From: Borrelia parkeri
GTDB taxonomy: Bacteria; Spirochaetota; Spirochaetia; Borreliales; Borreliaceae
NCBI RefSeq assembly: GCF_023035815.1
Contig: NZ_CP073159.1
Coordinates: 310,001 to 374,000, forward strand
Direction of reading: 5' to 3'
Length of the DNA: 64,000 bases
Positions within the stretch are counted from its first letter, which is position 1, and every line of letters begins with the position of its first letter. The notes beneath the pieces are model-generated. The model was not told where the DNA came from. It saw nothing but the letters and a program-made list of their open reading frames with translations, and did no database searches. This document shows, one piece after another, positions 1-9,645 of this stretch. Made by a program: the position numbers and the translations under genes.

Positions 1-144
1 CTCAACATCTCTTACTCCATATTCAATCATACGATTGACAGCGTTGCTACCGCCACCGCCTGCACCAATTACTTTAAGAACCGTAGGATTTGTAGCAGAA
101 TCAAACCTTTTTGAATGACTATCAATAATATTATAATCTTTCAT
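1..144 (-). CDS. ftsZ: Cell division GTPase FtsZ, N-terminal fragment
   Basis: Only the first 48 codons are in the window; the gene runs off the left edge. FtsZ is the tubulin-like GTPase that forms the division ring. The fragment holds a short leader followed by the first nucleotide-binding loop (VLKVIGAGGGGSNAVNRM, about residues 23-40), which matches the glycine-rich start of all FtsZ proteins. The ATG at 142-144 is preceded by a good ribosome site (GGAGGAAG). It is the last visible gene of the minus-strand division run and lies 20 bases after ftsA. The GTP-binding signature and C-terminal tail cannot be checked here. Confidence 0.95.
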   Translation of the reverse strand, partial: MKDYNIIDSHSKRFDSATNPTVLKVIGAGGGGSNAVNRMIEYGVRDVE

Positions 145-164
145 TAAACTTCCTCCATGACTGG

Positions 165-1406
165 TCAAAACCACTCCTTCAAAAACCAACCTTTCAATTT
201 TGAAGATATTTTACTTTGTCTCTTAGATTTATTATTTCCCTTCTTTAATTTATTGAATTTTTGCTGTTCATGCTTATAAAGAACAAGACCAAGAGCTGAG
301 GAAAATTTAGGACCAATATACTCCTCTCCAACCCCATTAATATTCATTGGGAATCCTATTCTTGATGGATATTTAAATATTTCTTCTGTTAAATTAGAAA
401 TACCGGGAAACAAAGAGCCTCCTCCAGTTAAAACAATTCCTCCATTAATCTTATTATAAAGCCCTCTTTTCATTATTTCAGCTTTTATCATCTCAAAAAT
501 CTCACTTAATCTTGAATTAATTATTATAGCCAATTCTTTTCGACTTTTCTCTTGAGGCGGCCTGGTTCCAAGATTAGGAATAATAACACTTTCCACTTGA
601 CTCTCAAGAGCAGAAATATGAGCAACACCAGCCGTTATTTTAATATTCTCAGCAATATCTTCAGGTACTTTCCACACTTGTGCAATATCAAGAGTAACTC
701 TATTTGCACCTATAGGAATTACTCCAGTATAATAAGGAGAGCCATCAACATAAAGAATTATATCTGTTGTACCTTTACCCATGTCAACAAACAAAACTCC
801 CATTTCTCTCTCTTCCTTAGATAAAGTAGCATAAGATGAGGCCAAACTTCCAAGCACAATTTCATCAACAGAAAACCCAGCACGATTCACACACCTAACT
901 AAATTCTGACTTGAAGAACTAGAGCCAGTAATAATATGCACTTCACCCTCAAGGCGAATTCCCATCATATCTATTGGATTTTTTATATGAGGAATTCCAT
1001 CCACAATAAATTCCTGAGGAATCACATGTAAAATTTCTCTATCCATCGGAATCACAATTGCCTTAGCAGCTTCAATAACACGCTCAACATCTTCATTATC
1101 AATCTCCCTGGTTTTTGAATTTATTGCAACAACCCCACGAGAATTAGTACCCTCAATACTACTACCTGACATAGATACAGAAAGAGCTGCAATATCACAC
1201 CCAGAAATAAGTTCAGCAGCTTCAATGGAACTAGAAATTGAATCAAGTGCAGCTTCAATATTTATAAGAACACCTTTCCTCACACCTCTTGATACACTAG
1301 TGCCTATTCCAACTATTTCCAACTGATTATTCAAGTTTACCTCAGCTACAACAGTACAAATCTTTGAAGTTCCAATATCTAATCCTACTATCAAATCCCT
1401 AGACAC
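165..1406 (-). CDS. ftsA: Cell division protein FtsA
   Basis: FtsA is an actin-fold ATPase that tethers FtsZ to the inner membrane. Visible motifs are phosphate-1 (GLDIGTSK, residues 8-15), phosphate-2 (VDMGKGTTDIIL, about 207-218) and the adenosine loop (GIVLTGGGSLFPG, about 325-337). The last residues (KLKGWFLKEWF) form the amphipathic membrane-targeting helix. Length, 413 residues, is normal. The start codon is GTG and overlaps the ftsQ stop by one base, so translation is probably coupled. ftsZ follows at once. Confidence 0.96.
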   Translation of the reverse strand: MSRDLIVGLDIGTSKICTVVAEVNLNNQLEIVGIGTSVSRGVRKGVLINIEAALDSISSSIEAAELISGCDIAALSVSMSGSSIEGTNSRGVVAINSKTREIDNEDVERVIEAAKAIVIPMDREILHVIPQEFIVDGIPHIKNPIDMMGIRLEGEVHIITGSSSSSQNLVRCVNRAGFSVDEIVLGSLASSYATLSKEEREMGVLFVDMGKGTTDIILYVDGSPYYTGVIPIGANRVTLDIAQVWKVPEDIAENIKITAGVAHISALESQVESVIIPNLGTRPPQEKSRKELAIIINSRLSEIFEMIKAEIMKRGLYNKINGGIVLTGGGSLFPGISNLTEEIFKYPSRIGFPMNINGVGEEYIGPKFSSALGLVLYKHEQQKFNKLKKGNNKSKRQSKISSKLKGWFLKEWF

Positions 1407-2149
1407 TAATCTTCTCCTAACAAAATGATATTACCGCTTCTTAAATCAACAGTATCAGACCTTCCCTTAAGCAAATCAGATATCATGAATACCTTATGCA
1501 TTACACTTATTAAATCCATATCCGTTGTTATTAATATCTTATTATATATATTTTTTATATACAAAAAAATCTTGTAATCATAAAAATTCAACTTCAAAAA
1601 ATTAATTTCCGATATTAAATTATACAAAGTATTTTGATTTATTTTAACATAGTTAAGGTTCTTTATAATAGCAAGCATTCTATCTTCTAAAAAATCACCA
1701 ACTTCATTGCCATTTAAATTTAATCCACTAACTATAGGTAAATCATAAATTAAATCTTTACACTTTTCCAAAATTAAACCGTCTGAAGCAATAAAATAGT
1801 AAATAAAGCTGCCATCAACATTCTCATAAGCAGTAACGATAGGAACTCTTCTCTCAATATTAATGCTAATTGTATTAGGAAACTTAAGTTTTACCGTCAC
1901 ATTCTTTACCCTTAGATCTCTCATAATATTTTTCTCATAAGCACTAATATCAGCATCATAATAATAAGTATTAGGCTTAATTCCTGAAATACTCAATATC
2001 TCTTCCTTAGAAATATGAATACTATCATTAAAACTAATGTATCTGATTAAAAAATAAGGGGAAATAAAAATAATAAAAATAATCTCAAGTAGTATAAGAG
2101 AAATTACTACATAAATATATATAATCAAAAATTTTCTATAAATCAACAT
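1406..2149 (-). CDS. ftsQ: Division protein FtsQ/DivIB
   Basis: This is a bitopic membrane protein of the divisome core. One N-terminal membrane helix (about residues 8-33) is followed by a POTRA-type segment (about 35-105, with the usual pattern of first secondary element, KEEIL, and a conserved R-V-P after it) and a beta domain to residue 247. Identification rests on this architecture plus its place between ftsW and ftsA, since FtsQ sequences diverge strongly. The stop codon shares a base with the ftsA start. Confidence 0.9.
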   Translation of the reverse strand: MLIYRKFLIIYIYVVISLILLEIIFIIFISPYFLIRYISFNDSIHISKEEILSISGIKPNTYYYDADISAYEKNIMRDLRVKNVTVKLKFPNTISINIERRVPIVTAYENVDGSFIYYFIASDGLILEKCKDLIYDLPIVSGLNLNGNEVGDFLEDRMLAIIKNLNYVKINQNTLYNLISEINFLKLNFYDYKIFLYIKNIYNKILITTDMDLISVMHKVFMISDLLKGRSDTVDLRSGNIILLGED

Positions 2150-2188
2150 AAAATTAAGATTAAATTATCATTTTGATAAAACTTCAAA

Positions 2189-3292
2189 TTATTCATCTTC
2201 AACATCTCTAGAAACATTTGCAATAAGTCCAGAAAGAGCCATTGTAACAACAATAGAAGAACCACCTGATGAAAAAAATGGTAAATTTATACCTGTGGGA
2301 GGCAAAAGACCAATTGCAATTAAAATATTCATGATGCTTTGAAGAAAAATTGTAAGACTTGCAATAAACGCAATAAAAAATCTAAATCTGGTTTTAGCAA
2401 AAAGAGCAACAAAATACCCAAAATAGAACAATAAAAAAAATAATAAAATAGCAAGACAAATCCCAAAAAATCCTAATTCCTCTCCAAGCACAGAAAAAAT
2501 AAAATCAGAATTAGCCTCTGGAAGTCTGCCAAGCTTTACCTCGCCCATTCCAAGCCCCCTTCCCCCAAGACCACCACTCTTAAAAGCATTAAGTGATGCA
2601 ATTATTTGATATCCTCTTCCCAAAGGATCTTCATAAGGATTTAAAAATGCAAAAATTCTAGCAACCCTGTAAGGTTCAAATATTAAAAAAAGCATAGCAA
2701 TTGGAACAAAAGTAAATAAAATAGCAAAAACATATCCCAATGACATTCCAGAAACAAATAAAACAACAAAGAAAAGCATAGCAAAATAAATAGCCGTTGA
2801 ATAATCATTTTGTAAAATTATGAGCAACCAAAAAATACTAAAAATTAACATTGGCTTTAGCCAATAAGAAATATTATTATCTGACTTTAATCTAAATCTA
2901 CTCAAATAACTCGCAAGATAAATCGTAAAAGATACCTTGAAAATCTCTGAAGGCTGAATACTAATGCCTTTTAAAAATATCCACCTTTGTGTTCCTGAAA
3001 CACTAGGGGAAAAAAAAGTTGCCAAAACTAATGTAAAGGTTACAAGCAATATAATAGAAACAATTTTTTTTAAAAAATCTAAAGAAATTCTTTCAAAGAC
3101 AAAAAATACAATAAAACTTAAAAAAAGATATTTAAGACGCATTAAGAATAAAAAATTAGGGTCCCCTGTAAGTTCTAGACTTAAAAAAAATGAAGATGTA
3201 TAAAATACAACAAGACCATAAGCAATAAGCGACCATAAAACAAGTAAATAACATTTTCTAAGAGAGTTTCTCTCTACAAACATAAATATCAA
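2189..3292 (-). CDS. ftsW: SEDS-family septal peptidoglycan glycosyltransferase FtsW
   Basis: FtsW polymerises lipid II into septal glycan. The 367 residues form about ten membrane helices. SEDS signatures are present: SGTQRWI followed by IQPSEIFK (about residues 100-120), and near the end PPTGINLPFFSSGGSS (about 330-345). The first in-frame start is TTG at 3292, spaced well from GATGAG; an ATG three codons later (3283) is the alternative. No gene for the partner transpeptidase (FtsI) lies in this cluster, unlike in many bacteria. It follows mraY after 7 bases. Confidence 0.94.
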   Translation of the reverse strand: MIFMFVERNSLRKCYLLVLWSLIAYGLVVFYTSSFFLSLELTGDPNFLFLMRLKYLFLSFIVFFVFERISLDFLKKIVSIILLVTFTLVLATFFSPSVSGTQRWIFLKGISIQPSEIFKVSFTIYLASYLSRFRLKSDNNISYWLKPMLIFSIFWLLIILQNDYSTAIYFAMLFFVVLFVSGMSLGYVFAILFTFVPIAMLFLIFEPYRVARIFAFLNPYEDPLGRGYQIIASLNAFKSGGLGGRGLGMGEVKLGRLPEANSDFIFSVLGEELGFFGICLAILLFFLLFYFGYFVALFAKTRFRFFIAFIASLTIFLQSIMNILIAIGLLPPTGINLPFFSSGGSSIVVTMALSGLIANVSRDVEDE

Positions 3293-3299
3293 TTTAAAC

Positions 3300-4355
3300 T
3301 CATCTAATCTTAAGAGTGCTTAAAGCAATTATAGCAAATATTAAACCTATTATCCAAAATCTAATAACAACCTGCATTTCAGACCAACCAAGCTCCTCAA
3401 AATGATGATGAAGTGGTGCCATTTTAAAAACCCTTTTCTTAGTATGCTTATAAACTATTACTTGAATAATTACAGATAAAGTCTCAACCACAAAAACTCC
3501 TGCAAGAATTGCAAAAAGAATCTCACTCTTTAAGATTAAAGCTGTCATCCCAAGAACCGCCCCGATTGAAAGACTACCAGTATCACCCATCATTATTTTA
3601 GCAGGATACGCATTAAACCACAAAAATCCAAAACTACCGCCAAGTAAAGCTCCAAGGAATACTACAAGTTCTTCAGCACCTTTAATATTTGGAATATTTA
3701 AATAAGATGCAAAATCTACTCTACTTGTAAGATATGCAATTATCACTAGAGCTCCTGTTACAACAATACTAAGTCCAATAGCAAGTCCATCAAGTCCATC
3801 TGTCAAATTAAAAGAATTAGACGCAGATATTAAAATAAACATCCCAAATGGAATATATAACATCCCCAAATCTAATTTAAGAGACTTAAAAAAAGGGAAA
3901 TAAATTATACTAACATGCTCATCACCAAAACAATAAAGAATAGTAACTGAAATACAAGAAAACAATATTTGCCCATAAATCTTAAATCGAGGATTAAGCC
4001 CATCTGAATTTTTTCTCTTTATTTTTAGCAAATCATCCACAAATCCTAAGCAAGCAAAACTAACCATGACAAAAAGTATAATTAAAAAGTAAATATTCCA
4101 AAAATTAATCCAGAAAAATAAAGAAACTAAAACACAAAAAAAAATAAGAATACCTCCCATAGTAGGAATTCCTATCTTCTCACTTAAATGACGCTTTGGT
4201 CCATCCTTTCTTAAGATTTGATCTAGTTTTAGTTTTTTAAGTCTTAAAATAATAAATGGACCAAAAATTAATGCAAGCAAAAATGCAAAAATAGTAGCAT
4301 AAGCGGTTCTAAAAGTAATATATTTTAACAATCTAAGTCCTAAAAGACAAAACAT
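3300..4355 (-). CDS. mraY: Phospho-N-acetylmuramoyl-pentapeptide transferase MraY
   Basis: MraY makes lipid I from UDP-MurNAc-pentapeptide and undecaprenyl phosphate at the inner membrane. The polytopic protein (351 residues) has the family's catalytic aspartate motifs: GFVDDLLKIKRK (about 105-116), NLTDGLDGLAIG (about 183-194), AYPAKIMMGDTGSLS (about 249-263) and the histidine motif PLHHHFE (about 313-319). It sits between murF and ftsW, the usual order, within the minus-strand run. Confidence 0.97.
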   Translation of the reverse strand: MFCLLGLRLLKYITFRTAYATIFAFLLALIFGPFIILRLKKLKLDQILRKDGPKRHLSEKIGIPTMGGILIFFCVLVSLFFWINFWNIYFLIILFVMVSFACLGFVDDLLKIKRKNSDGLNPRFKIYGQILFSCISVTILYCFGDEHVSIIYFPFFKSLKLDLGMLYIPFGMFILISASNSFNLTDGLDGLAIGLSIVVTGALVIIAYLTSRVDFASYLNIPNIKGAEELVVFLGALLGGSFGFLWFNAYPAKIMMGDTGSLSIGAVLGMTALILKSEILFAILAGVFVVETLSVIIQVIVYKHTKKRVFKMAPLHHHFEELGWSEMQVVIRFWIIGLIFAIIALSTLKIR

Positions 4356-4372
4356 ATTCCCCCCATTAGTCC

Positions 4373-5767
4373 TTAAAGATAATCAAGAACCCTTTCAAGT
4401 CTATTTGATCTTGACCCTTTAATAGCAATAAAACACTCAGATTCCAAATTTTTCACAAAATAATCAATAAAATTTTCAAAATCACTAAAATAAAATAAAT
4501 TATCTAAGGTTAAGTTTTCAATTTTTTTTACTTCTTGAAATTCTTCACCAATTAAAAAACCTTTATCAAAATTCATCAAAACAACTTCACTAATCGCTGT
4601 TTTATGTGCCTCATACGCAAACTTTCCAAGTTCTTTAAAAGCACCAAGAATAATAATTTTTTTACCCTTTATCTCAAGACCCAAAATCATCTCCTTTAAC
4701 GCCATAAATGAACCTAAATTACCATTATAAGAATCATTCAAAACCAAATAATTTTTTACTCTTAAAAGCTCTGCCCTACCTTTTTGAAAATCAGCATGCA
4801 ATAAACCATTACGAATCTCATTTTCACTCAGTCCAAGCAACAAAGCTAAATTAATGCAAGATATTGCATTGAAAATATTATGCTGACCGGGTAATAAAAT
4901 AGAATAATCAAACCCTTTATAAGTAAAATCATAAAAAAATTTATCATTTAAAAATGTAAATGATCTGATTTGAAGACTATGAAAATCAAAATAAAAAATA
5001 TTAATCCCTGGATTAATAGACTTAGCTATTACTCTTAAATGTAAATGATAAGGACAACTCTCATTTAAAATTACTATCTGAGTACTCTTAGTAATGATTT
5101 TACCCTTCTCAGCAGTAACAATCTCTAGATCTTCAAAAGCTTGCATATGAGCATAACTTATATTTGTTACAACAACAATTTCGGGATTTAATATTTCAGC
5201 AAGGAGGTTCATCTCTCCAATATAGCTAATCCCCACTTCAAAAACAGCATACTCCTCATCTCCCTCAGTTCTCAAAATACTCAAAGGCAACCCAATATCA
5301 GAATTTAAATTTCCCCAAGTCTTGCAAGTTTTATATCTCTCTGACAATATGCTGTAAAGCATCTCTTTTGTTGTAGTCTTTCCATTACTACCAGTAATAG
5401 CTATCCTCTTAAAACTTGCTCTTGTAATAAAATGTGCTGCTAAGTTTTGAAGGAAAATAATTACATTACTAGTAAGCAAAAAAACCAAATTCTTATCTCT
5501 GTTTAAATACTCAACACACAAACTCTCACAATCTTTAGAGCACACAAAACATTGAACACCAATATCAATTAAATATTCGACAAAAGAAAATCCATCCACC
5601 CTATCACCTTTATATGCAAAATAAAGACTAGCACTACTATTTTTAGCATTTATTTCACGACTGTCAAGCGAATAAAATGATACAATCTTTTGCATACTAC
5701 TTGCATAACCAACAAATTTAATATCCTTTAGAGAATCTAAAATGTCTTCAATTTTTATATGCATCAA
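4373..5767 (-). CDS. murF: UDP-MurNAc-tripeptide:D-Ala-D-Ala ligase MurF
   Basis: MurF adds D-Ala-D-Ala to the cytoplasmic UDP-MurNAc peptide. It carries the Mur-ligase ATP loop (ITGSNGKTTTKEM, about 125-137), the central domain motif with FEVGIS and VVTNISYAHM, and the C-terminal domain beginning around LLRVKNYLVLNDSYNGN. At 464 residues the length is typical. murE, murD, murC and ddl are not in this cluster, so precursor synthesis genes must lie elsewhere. It lies 15 bases downstream of the ftsL-like gene and 17 upstream of mraY. Confidence 0.94.
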   Translation of the reverse strand: MMHIKIEDILDSLKDIKFVGYASSMQKIVSFYSLDSREINAKNSSASLYFAYKGDRVDGFSFVEYLIDIGVQCFVCSKDCESLCVEYLNRDKNLVFLLTSNVIIFLQNLAAHFITRASFKRIAITGSNGKTTTKEMLYSILSERYKTCKTWGNLNSDIGLPLSILRTEGDEEYAVFEVGISYIGEMNLLAEILNPEIVVVTNISYAHMQAFEDLEIVTAEKGKIITKSTQIVILNESCPYHLHLRVIAKSINPGINIFYFDFHSLQIRSFTFLNDKFFYDFTYKGFDYSILLPGQHNIFNAISCINLALLLGLSENEIRNGLLHADFQKGRAELLRVKNYLVLNDSYNGNLGSFMALKEMILGLEIKGKKIIILGAFKELGKFAYEAHKTAISEVVLMNFDKGFLIGEEFQEVKKIENLTLDNLFYFSDFENFIDYFVKNLESECFIAIKGSRSNRLERVLDYL

Positions 5768-5782
5768 AAACCCTCATAGATT

Positions 5783-6064
5783 CTATCGTTTAATAACATT
5801 TATATCCTTATTATCCTTTTTTTCTAAATTCAAATAATCTTTACTAAGCTCTTCTATCCTATCAATACTTTGAAGTTCATATATTATGGTTAACAACCTA
5901 AGATTTTCATCAATAATATTACTTTGTTCATTATTTAAATCTTCAAACTCACGCAACTTTACAACATATCTAAAATTAAGATAAATATTTAAGCATATTA
6001 CAATTGTCAATATCAGAATCAATAAAAAGTATAATCTAACTTCAATTTTTCCCATTTTACTCAT
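5783..6064 (-). CDS. ftsL: FtsL-like small division membrane protein
   Basis: A 93-residue bitopic protein: short basic N-terminus, one membrane helix (about 11-30, LYFLLILILTIVICLNIYL) and a predicted coiled coil with leucine/isoleucine heptads (about 38-75). FtsL/DivIC proteins are recognised mainly by this shape and by position between rsmH and the mur genes, which is exactly the case here. Sequence identity to FtsL is not evident by eye. The start ATG lies inside the rsmH 3' end (8-base overlap); a second ATG three codons later is also possible. Confidence 0.7.
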   Translation of the reverse strand: MSKMGKIEVRLYFLLILILTIVICLNIYLNFRYVVKLREFEDLNNEQSNIIDENLRLLTIIYELQSIDRIEELSKDYLNLEKKDNKDINVIKR

Positions 6065-6950
6065 ATAATTTTTTTATGACTCTAAGCTTAGCACTTCTTG
6101 ATGCATTATTAAATCTCTTTTCTTCAAAGCTTGGAATTATAGGCTTTTTAGTAAGTATACAATATTGTTCTTTACTTAAACCTTTAAAAAACTCTTTTAC
6201 AATTTTATCTTCCAATGAATGAAATGTAACAATAGCCAAGACGCCATTCTTTGATAAGCTTTCTACCCATAATGGCAAGCTTTTCTTTAAACGAAAAAGC
6301 TCATCATTAACATAAATTCTTAACGCTTGAAAAGTTTTAGTTGCCGGATTTATTTTAAGCTTTATCCTAGGATAGGCTTTGCTAACTATGTTCTGCAGCT
6401 CTCTTGAGGTTTCTATTTTCTTAATTTTTCTATGTTCTAAGATAGATTTAACAATTCTTCTAGAATAACGTTCACCACTTAATTCATAGATTAAATTTTC
6501 AAGTCTTTTTTTGTCAAAATTATTGACAATATCATAAGCACTAAGACCTCCAGCACCAGGATTCAGCCTCATATCTAATCTTTCATCTTCAAAAAAAGAA
6601 AATCCCCTACCACTCATTTTGTAATGAAACATGGAAATACCAAGATCAGCTAAAATAAAATTGATTTTACTACTTAAAGGATATTCACTAAAGAAATCAT
6701 CAAACCAATCATTAAAATATGAAACTCTTTCTTTAAATTCTATAAGAGACTCTTTTGCCCTATTTAAAACAATGTCATCCCTCTCAATCCCAATCACATT
6801 TATGTTTTGATACTTCTTAAGAACTGCACTTGAGTGCCCACCTTCCCCAAGAGTACAATCAACAAAAACAAACCTATCACTTATATTTGATGCCTCTAAA
6901 AGATTAATAATTTCATCAAGAAATACAGGTATATGAAAAATATTACCCAT
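6057..6950 (-). CDS. rsmH: 16S rRNA m4C1402 methyltransferase RsmH (MraW)
   Basis: RsmH N4-methylates C1402 in the ribosomal P site using S-adenosylmethionine. Motifs: DCTLGEGGHS (about 31-40) for cofactor binding, DLGIS with GRGFSF and LDMRLN (about 102-135), PATKTFQALRIYVNDEL (about 204-220) and TFHSLEDKIVKEFF (about 240-253). Length of 297 residues is normal. It heads the classic rsmH-ftsL-mur block and overlaps both neighbours by 8 bases. mraZ, which often precedes it, is absent; three unknown genes take that place. Confidence 0.97.
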   Translation of the reverse strand: MGNIFHIPVFLDEIINLLEASNISDRFVFVDCTLGEGGHSSAVLKKYQNINVIGIERDDIVLNRAKESLIEFKERVSYFNDWFDDFFSEYPLSSKINFILADLGISMFHYKMSGRGFSFFEDERLDMRLNPGAGGLSAYDIVNNFDKKRLENLIYELSGERYSRRIVKSILEHRKIKKIETSRELQNIVSKAYPRIKLKINPATKTFQALRIYVNDELFRLKKSLPLWVESLSKNGVLAIVTFHSLEDKIVKEFFKGLSKEQYCILTKKPIIPSFEEKRFNNASRSAKLRVIKKLYE

Positions 6951-7776
6951 TGAGTGTAAACCTATAAGTTAAACTATTTTCGGTATTATAAACATCTCCA
7001 TATTTGATCTTAATTTCGTTATGACCGCTGGTAAACTCAAGATTATTTATCTCAATATTTCCATTATCTCTTTTTATATTAAAACGATCTAATTTATAAT
7101 CCTTATTCTCAAAAACAACATATGAATTACCGTTTAAAGATATGCTCTGAAAATCAGCACGAAAAATACTGTTATTATTTAAAAACACTTCAAAATAGTA
7201 AATACCATGAATAGCTTTTGTAACACCAATCTCTTTTTTCAAAAAATTTAAAACAAGACCATAATCACCAAATTCTAAATCTAAATCAATATCCTCCTTT
7301 AACTCAAACATTGTATCATCCTTACCTTTTAAAAGGATATTACCTAATAAAAAGGAAGAATTGATATTTAAATTATTTCTATTCTTTATCACAAATAAAG
7401 GATTAATTATATGCCCACTATAATGATCAACAACCACTACATCAAAAACTTTATTATCATTCTTTAAAAAGATTTTCTCATTCTTGTATATAAAATCACC
7501 AAAAAATTCCAAATTAAAACCCAAATCTTTATCAACAATGATCAAAATGCTTCCATCATATTCACTAACCTTATTCTTGGAATACAAAATCTTATAATTA
7601 TTTGAAAAAATAGAAAAGTGTGTATCTAAAGCTCTTAATTTTATACCAATACTTAAAGTATCATCTCTCAATTCTCCAAAATCACTTACCAAATCAAACT
7701 TCTCATCTTTTCCAAACTCCAAAAACGCATACAAATTAAAAAAATTAAAGAAAAAAAGAAAAGCAATTATCATCAC
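6943..7776 (-). CDS. Unrecognised exported protein (BB0307-type)
   Basis: I do not recognise a family. The 277-residue product starts with a hydrophobic signal-like segment (residues 2-18, rich in phenylalanine), then is mostly short beta-prone stretches rich in Asn, Asp and Phe with no cysteines, which suggests an extracytoplasmic beta protein. The first start is GTG at 7776 with AGGG eight bases before it; ATG at 7773 follows directly. The gene overlaps rsmH by 8 bases and follows the beta-propeller-like gene after 2 bases, so it is probably made together with the division proteins. Confidence 0.75.
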   Translation of the reverse strand: MMIIAFLFFFNFFNLYAFLEFGKDEKFDLVSDFGELRDDTLSIGIKLRALDTHFSIFSNNYKILYSKNKVSEYDGSILIIVDKDLGFNLEFFGDFIYKNEKIFLKNDNKVFDVVVVDHYSGHIINPLFVIKNRNNLNINSSFLLGNILLKGKDDTMFELKEDIDLDLEFGDYGLVLNFLKKEIGVTKAIHGIYYFEVFLNNNSIFRADFQSISLNGNSYVVFENKDYKLDRFNIKRDNGNIEINNLEFTSGHNEIKIKYGDVYNTENSLTYRFTLNG

Positions 7777-7778
7777 AA

Positions 7779-8846
7779 TTACAACCCTAAATACTTTAAA
7801 TCACTATCATCATTAAAATATAAAATTCCTTCATCAAATTCAACATATGAATTCACCTTATCTTTAAAAAAGATATTATCAAATAAATTATAAGAATCTA
7901 CAGAATAAGTCCTTATATTGATTATACTACCACTCAAATCATAAAAATATATCCTATACACTCTAGAAAAAGGATCATAAGAGGCTTTTAAAACAGAATT
8001 TTTATTATCAACTTTAAAAGTTTTACCACTATTAATATTAAGTATTAAAAATGAATTTGCAGTCTCAACAAACAAATTATAAAATTTATCAATCTTAAAA
8101 AAAGGATTAAAATCTTTAATCTTTAAATTTTTCAAATATAAAAACTGATTATATCCATCCTCTAAGTTAAAAACCTCTATAGAGAATTCCTCATTTCCTC
8201 TTAAAATACATAAATATTTATTATTTAAGCTTAATTTAAGACATATAATCGGCAAACCAACACCTAATAAATCACCACCATAAACCATTTTTCCACGTTT
8301 ATACACATAAGTTTTGCCATCAGAGAGTCCTAAAGCCAAAACATCATCATTATAATCAATACTTAATATTGAAGCTATAAACTTGAAAGACAAAATTCTA
8401 CTTCCATCTGCCCCATAAACTTCTAAAGCCTTATGTAAATTATTTAAAGCAAAAACAACATTATCTTTTGTAAAAACAAAATCCTTATATGCCAAAGCAA
8501 ACAAAAATTTATCTGTCTTCCTAGAAAATACAGAATAATTATCTTTAAACCTATTAAGCACATAATAATAGTCTGAAAAACTTACTAAACGATCACTTAC
8601 AATATGATAATCATATTTATTGAGATCTAAATTCAAAATTTGATCATTAATAAAAACATTACGCATTGGAACAATATCAACCAAATTATCAGACTTCTTA
8701 AAGTGACTAAACTTATAAAAGATTGAAATATCAATTGTTGATTTCAAGATAGAATCAACTAATACTATAAATATCAATAAGAAAATTGATAACAAAAAAT
8801 TTTTGATTCTTCTAAATCGAGTTGAATTTTCTTTACAAAGATTCAC
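7779..8846 (-). CDS. Membrane-anchored protein of unknown function, possibly beta-propeller (BB0308-type)
   Basis: A 355-residue protein with a basic N-terminus (RFRRIKN) and one membrane helix (about 17-36), then a long extracytoplasmic part. It contains repeated blocks of about 40 residues with hydrophobic strands and patterns such as DNVVFALNNLHKALEVYG, DDVLALGLSDGKTYVYKRG and YLCILRGNEEFSIEVFN, which look like divergent WD40-type propeller blades. The fold is inference. The start is GTG with GGGAGG upstream at slightly long spacing. It lies in the recN to rsmH interval. Confidence 0.7.
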   Translation of the reverse strand: MNLCKENSTRFRRIKNFLLSIFLLIFIVLVDSILKSTIDISIFYKFSHFKKSDNLVDIVPMRNVFINDQILNLDLNKYDYHIVSDRLVSFSDYYYVLNRFKDNYSVFSRKTDKFLFALAYKDFVFTKDNVVFALNNLHKALEVYGADGSRILSFKFIASILSIDYNDDVLALGLSDGKTYVYKRGKMVYGGDLLGVGLPIICLKLSLNNKYLCILRGNEEFSIEVFNLEDGYNQFLYLKNLKIKDFNPFFKIDKFYNLFVETANSFLILNINSGKTFKVDNKNSVLKASYDPFSRVYRIYFYDLSGSIINIRTYSVDSYNLFDNIFFKDKVNSYVEFDEGILYFNDDSDLKYLGL

Positions 8847-8871
8847 ACCTATTAAAATCCTCCCCTCAAAA

Positions 8872-9630
8872 TCACCTACTCCTGCTCAAATCTGACTGAA
8901 ATTTAACAGACCAAACTTCATAAAATTTTGCAAACTTCTCAGCTATCGCTTTCTGAGAAGTAACAGTAGCTAAAGTTTTTCCGGCCTGAATATAACCTAA
9001 AATCTGTTCTGAGAGTCCATAAGCCCCATTTACTTCATATCTTGATCTTAACAAAAATGCTCCTTCCTCTAGGAGATCTAAAGATTTAATAAGATGAGCT
9101 AATTGAACCTTATAAAAAGGACTATCAATAACTAAATTTTTTGACAAATTCTTAAAATCAATAAAATTTTTAACCAAAACAATAAATTTAAGATATATAT
9201 CTTCTAAAAAGAAAATCGCTTTAGAATCACCTTTGCTAAAATACATTCCCAAATCAATAAGATATCCTAACTTTCTAATAATCAAAAATCGTTCTTCAGG
9301 ATTTAAATTAAGCACAGACTTATTATCCATAAGTTCGCCAAAAGAAATAAGTAAAACAGGACTTATAAACAACGAAAAATCAGAAATCAAACTAAAAAGA
9401 TTTACTCGAAAATCATAGTTAACTTTTAATCTAGGCTTTGTGTAAAAATAATTTAATGATGCAATATAACTTAAAACATTTAAATTTAAGTTAATAAAAT
9501 TAACCGTTACTCCCGAATCCAGTGCAAGCTTACCGGATTTCTTGATGTCTTTTATGTCTTTTAAAGTTTGCAAAATAAGATCATCAATAAACAAAATTTT
9601 TTGATAATTTTCATTATGCACTAAATCCAT
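8872..9630 (-). CDS. Unrecognised helical cytoplasmic protein (BB0309-type)
   Basis: I do not recognise this 252-residue protein. It has no signal peptide or clear membrane helix, is rich in leucine and charged residues and looks mainly alpha-helical. One hydrophobic stretch (about 78-100) could be a buried helix. It lies 15 bases after recN and 25 bases before the propeller-like gene, inside the division run. Its job may relate to that operon, but nothing in the sequence shows it. Confidence 0.65.
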   Translation of the reverse strand: MDLVHNENYQKILFIDDLILQTLKDIKDIKKSGKLALDSGVTVNFINLNLNVLSYIASLNYFYTKPRLKVNYDFRVNLFSLISDFSLFISPVLLISFGELMDNKSVLNLNPEERFLIIRKLGYLIDLGMYFSKGDSKAIFFLEDIYLKFIVLVKNFIDFKNLSKNLVIDSPFYKVQLAHLIKSLDLLEEGAFLLRSRYEVNGAYGLSEQILGYIQAGKTLATVTSQKAIAEKFAKFYEVWSVKFQSDLSRSR

Positions 9631-9645
9631 AAATACCCACTCATA

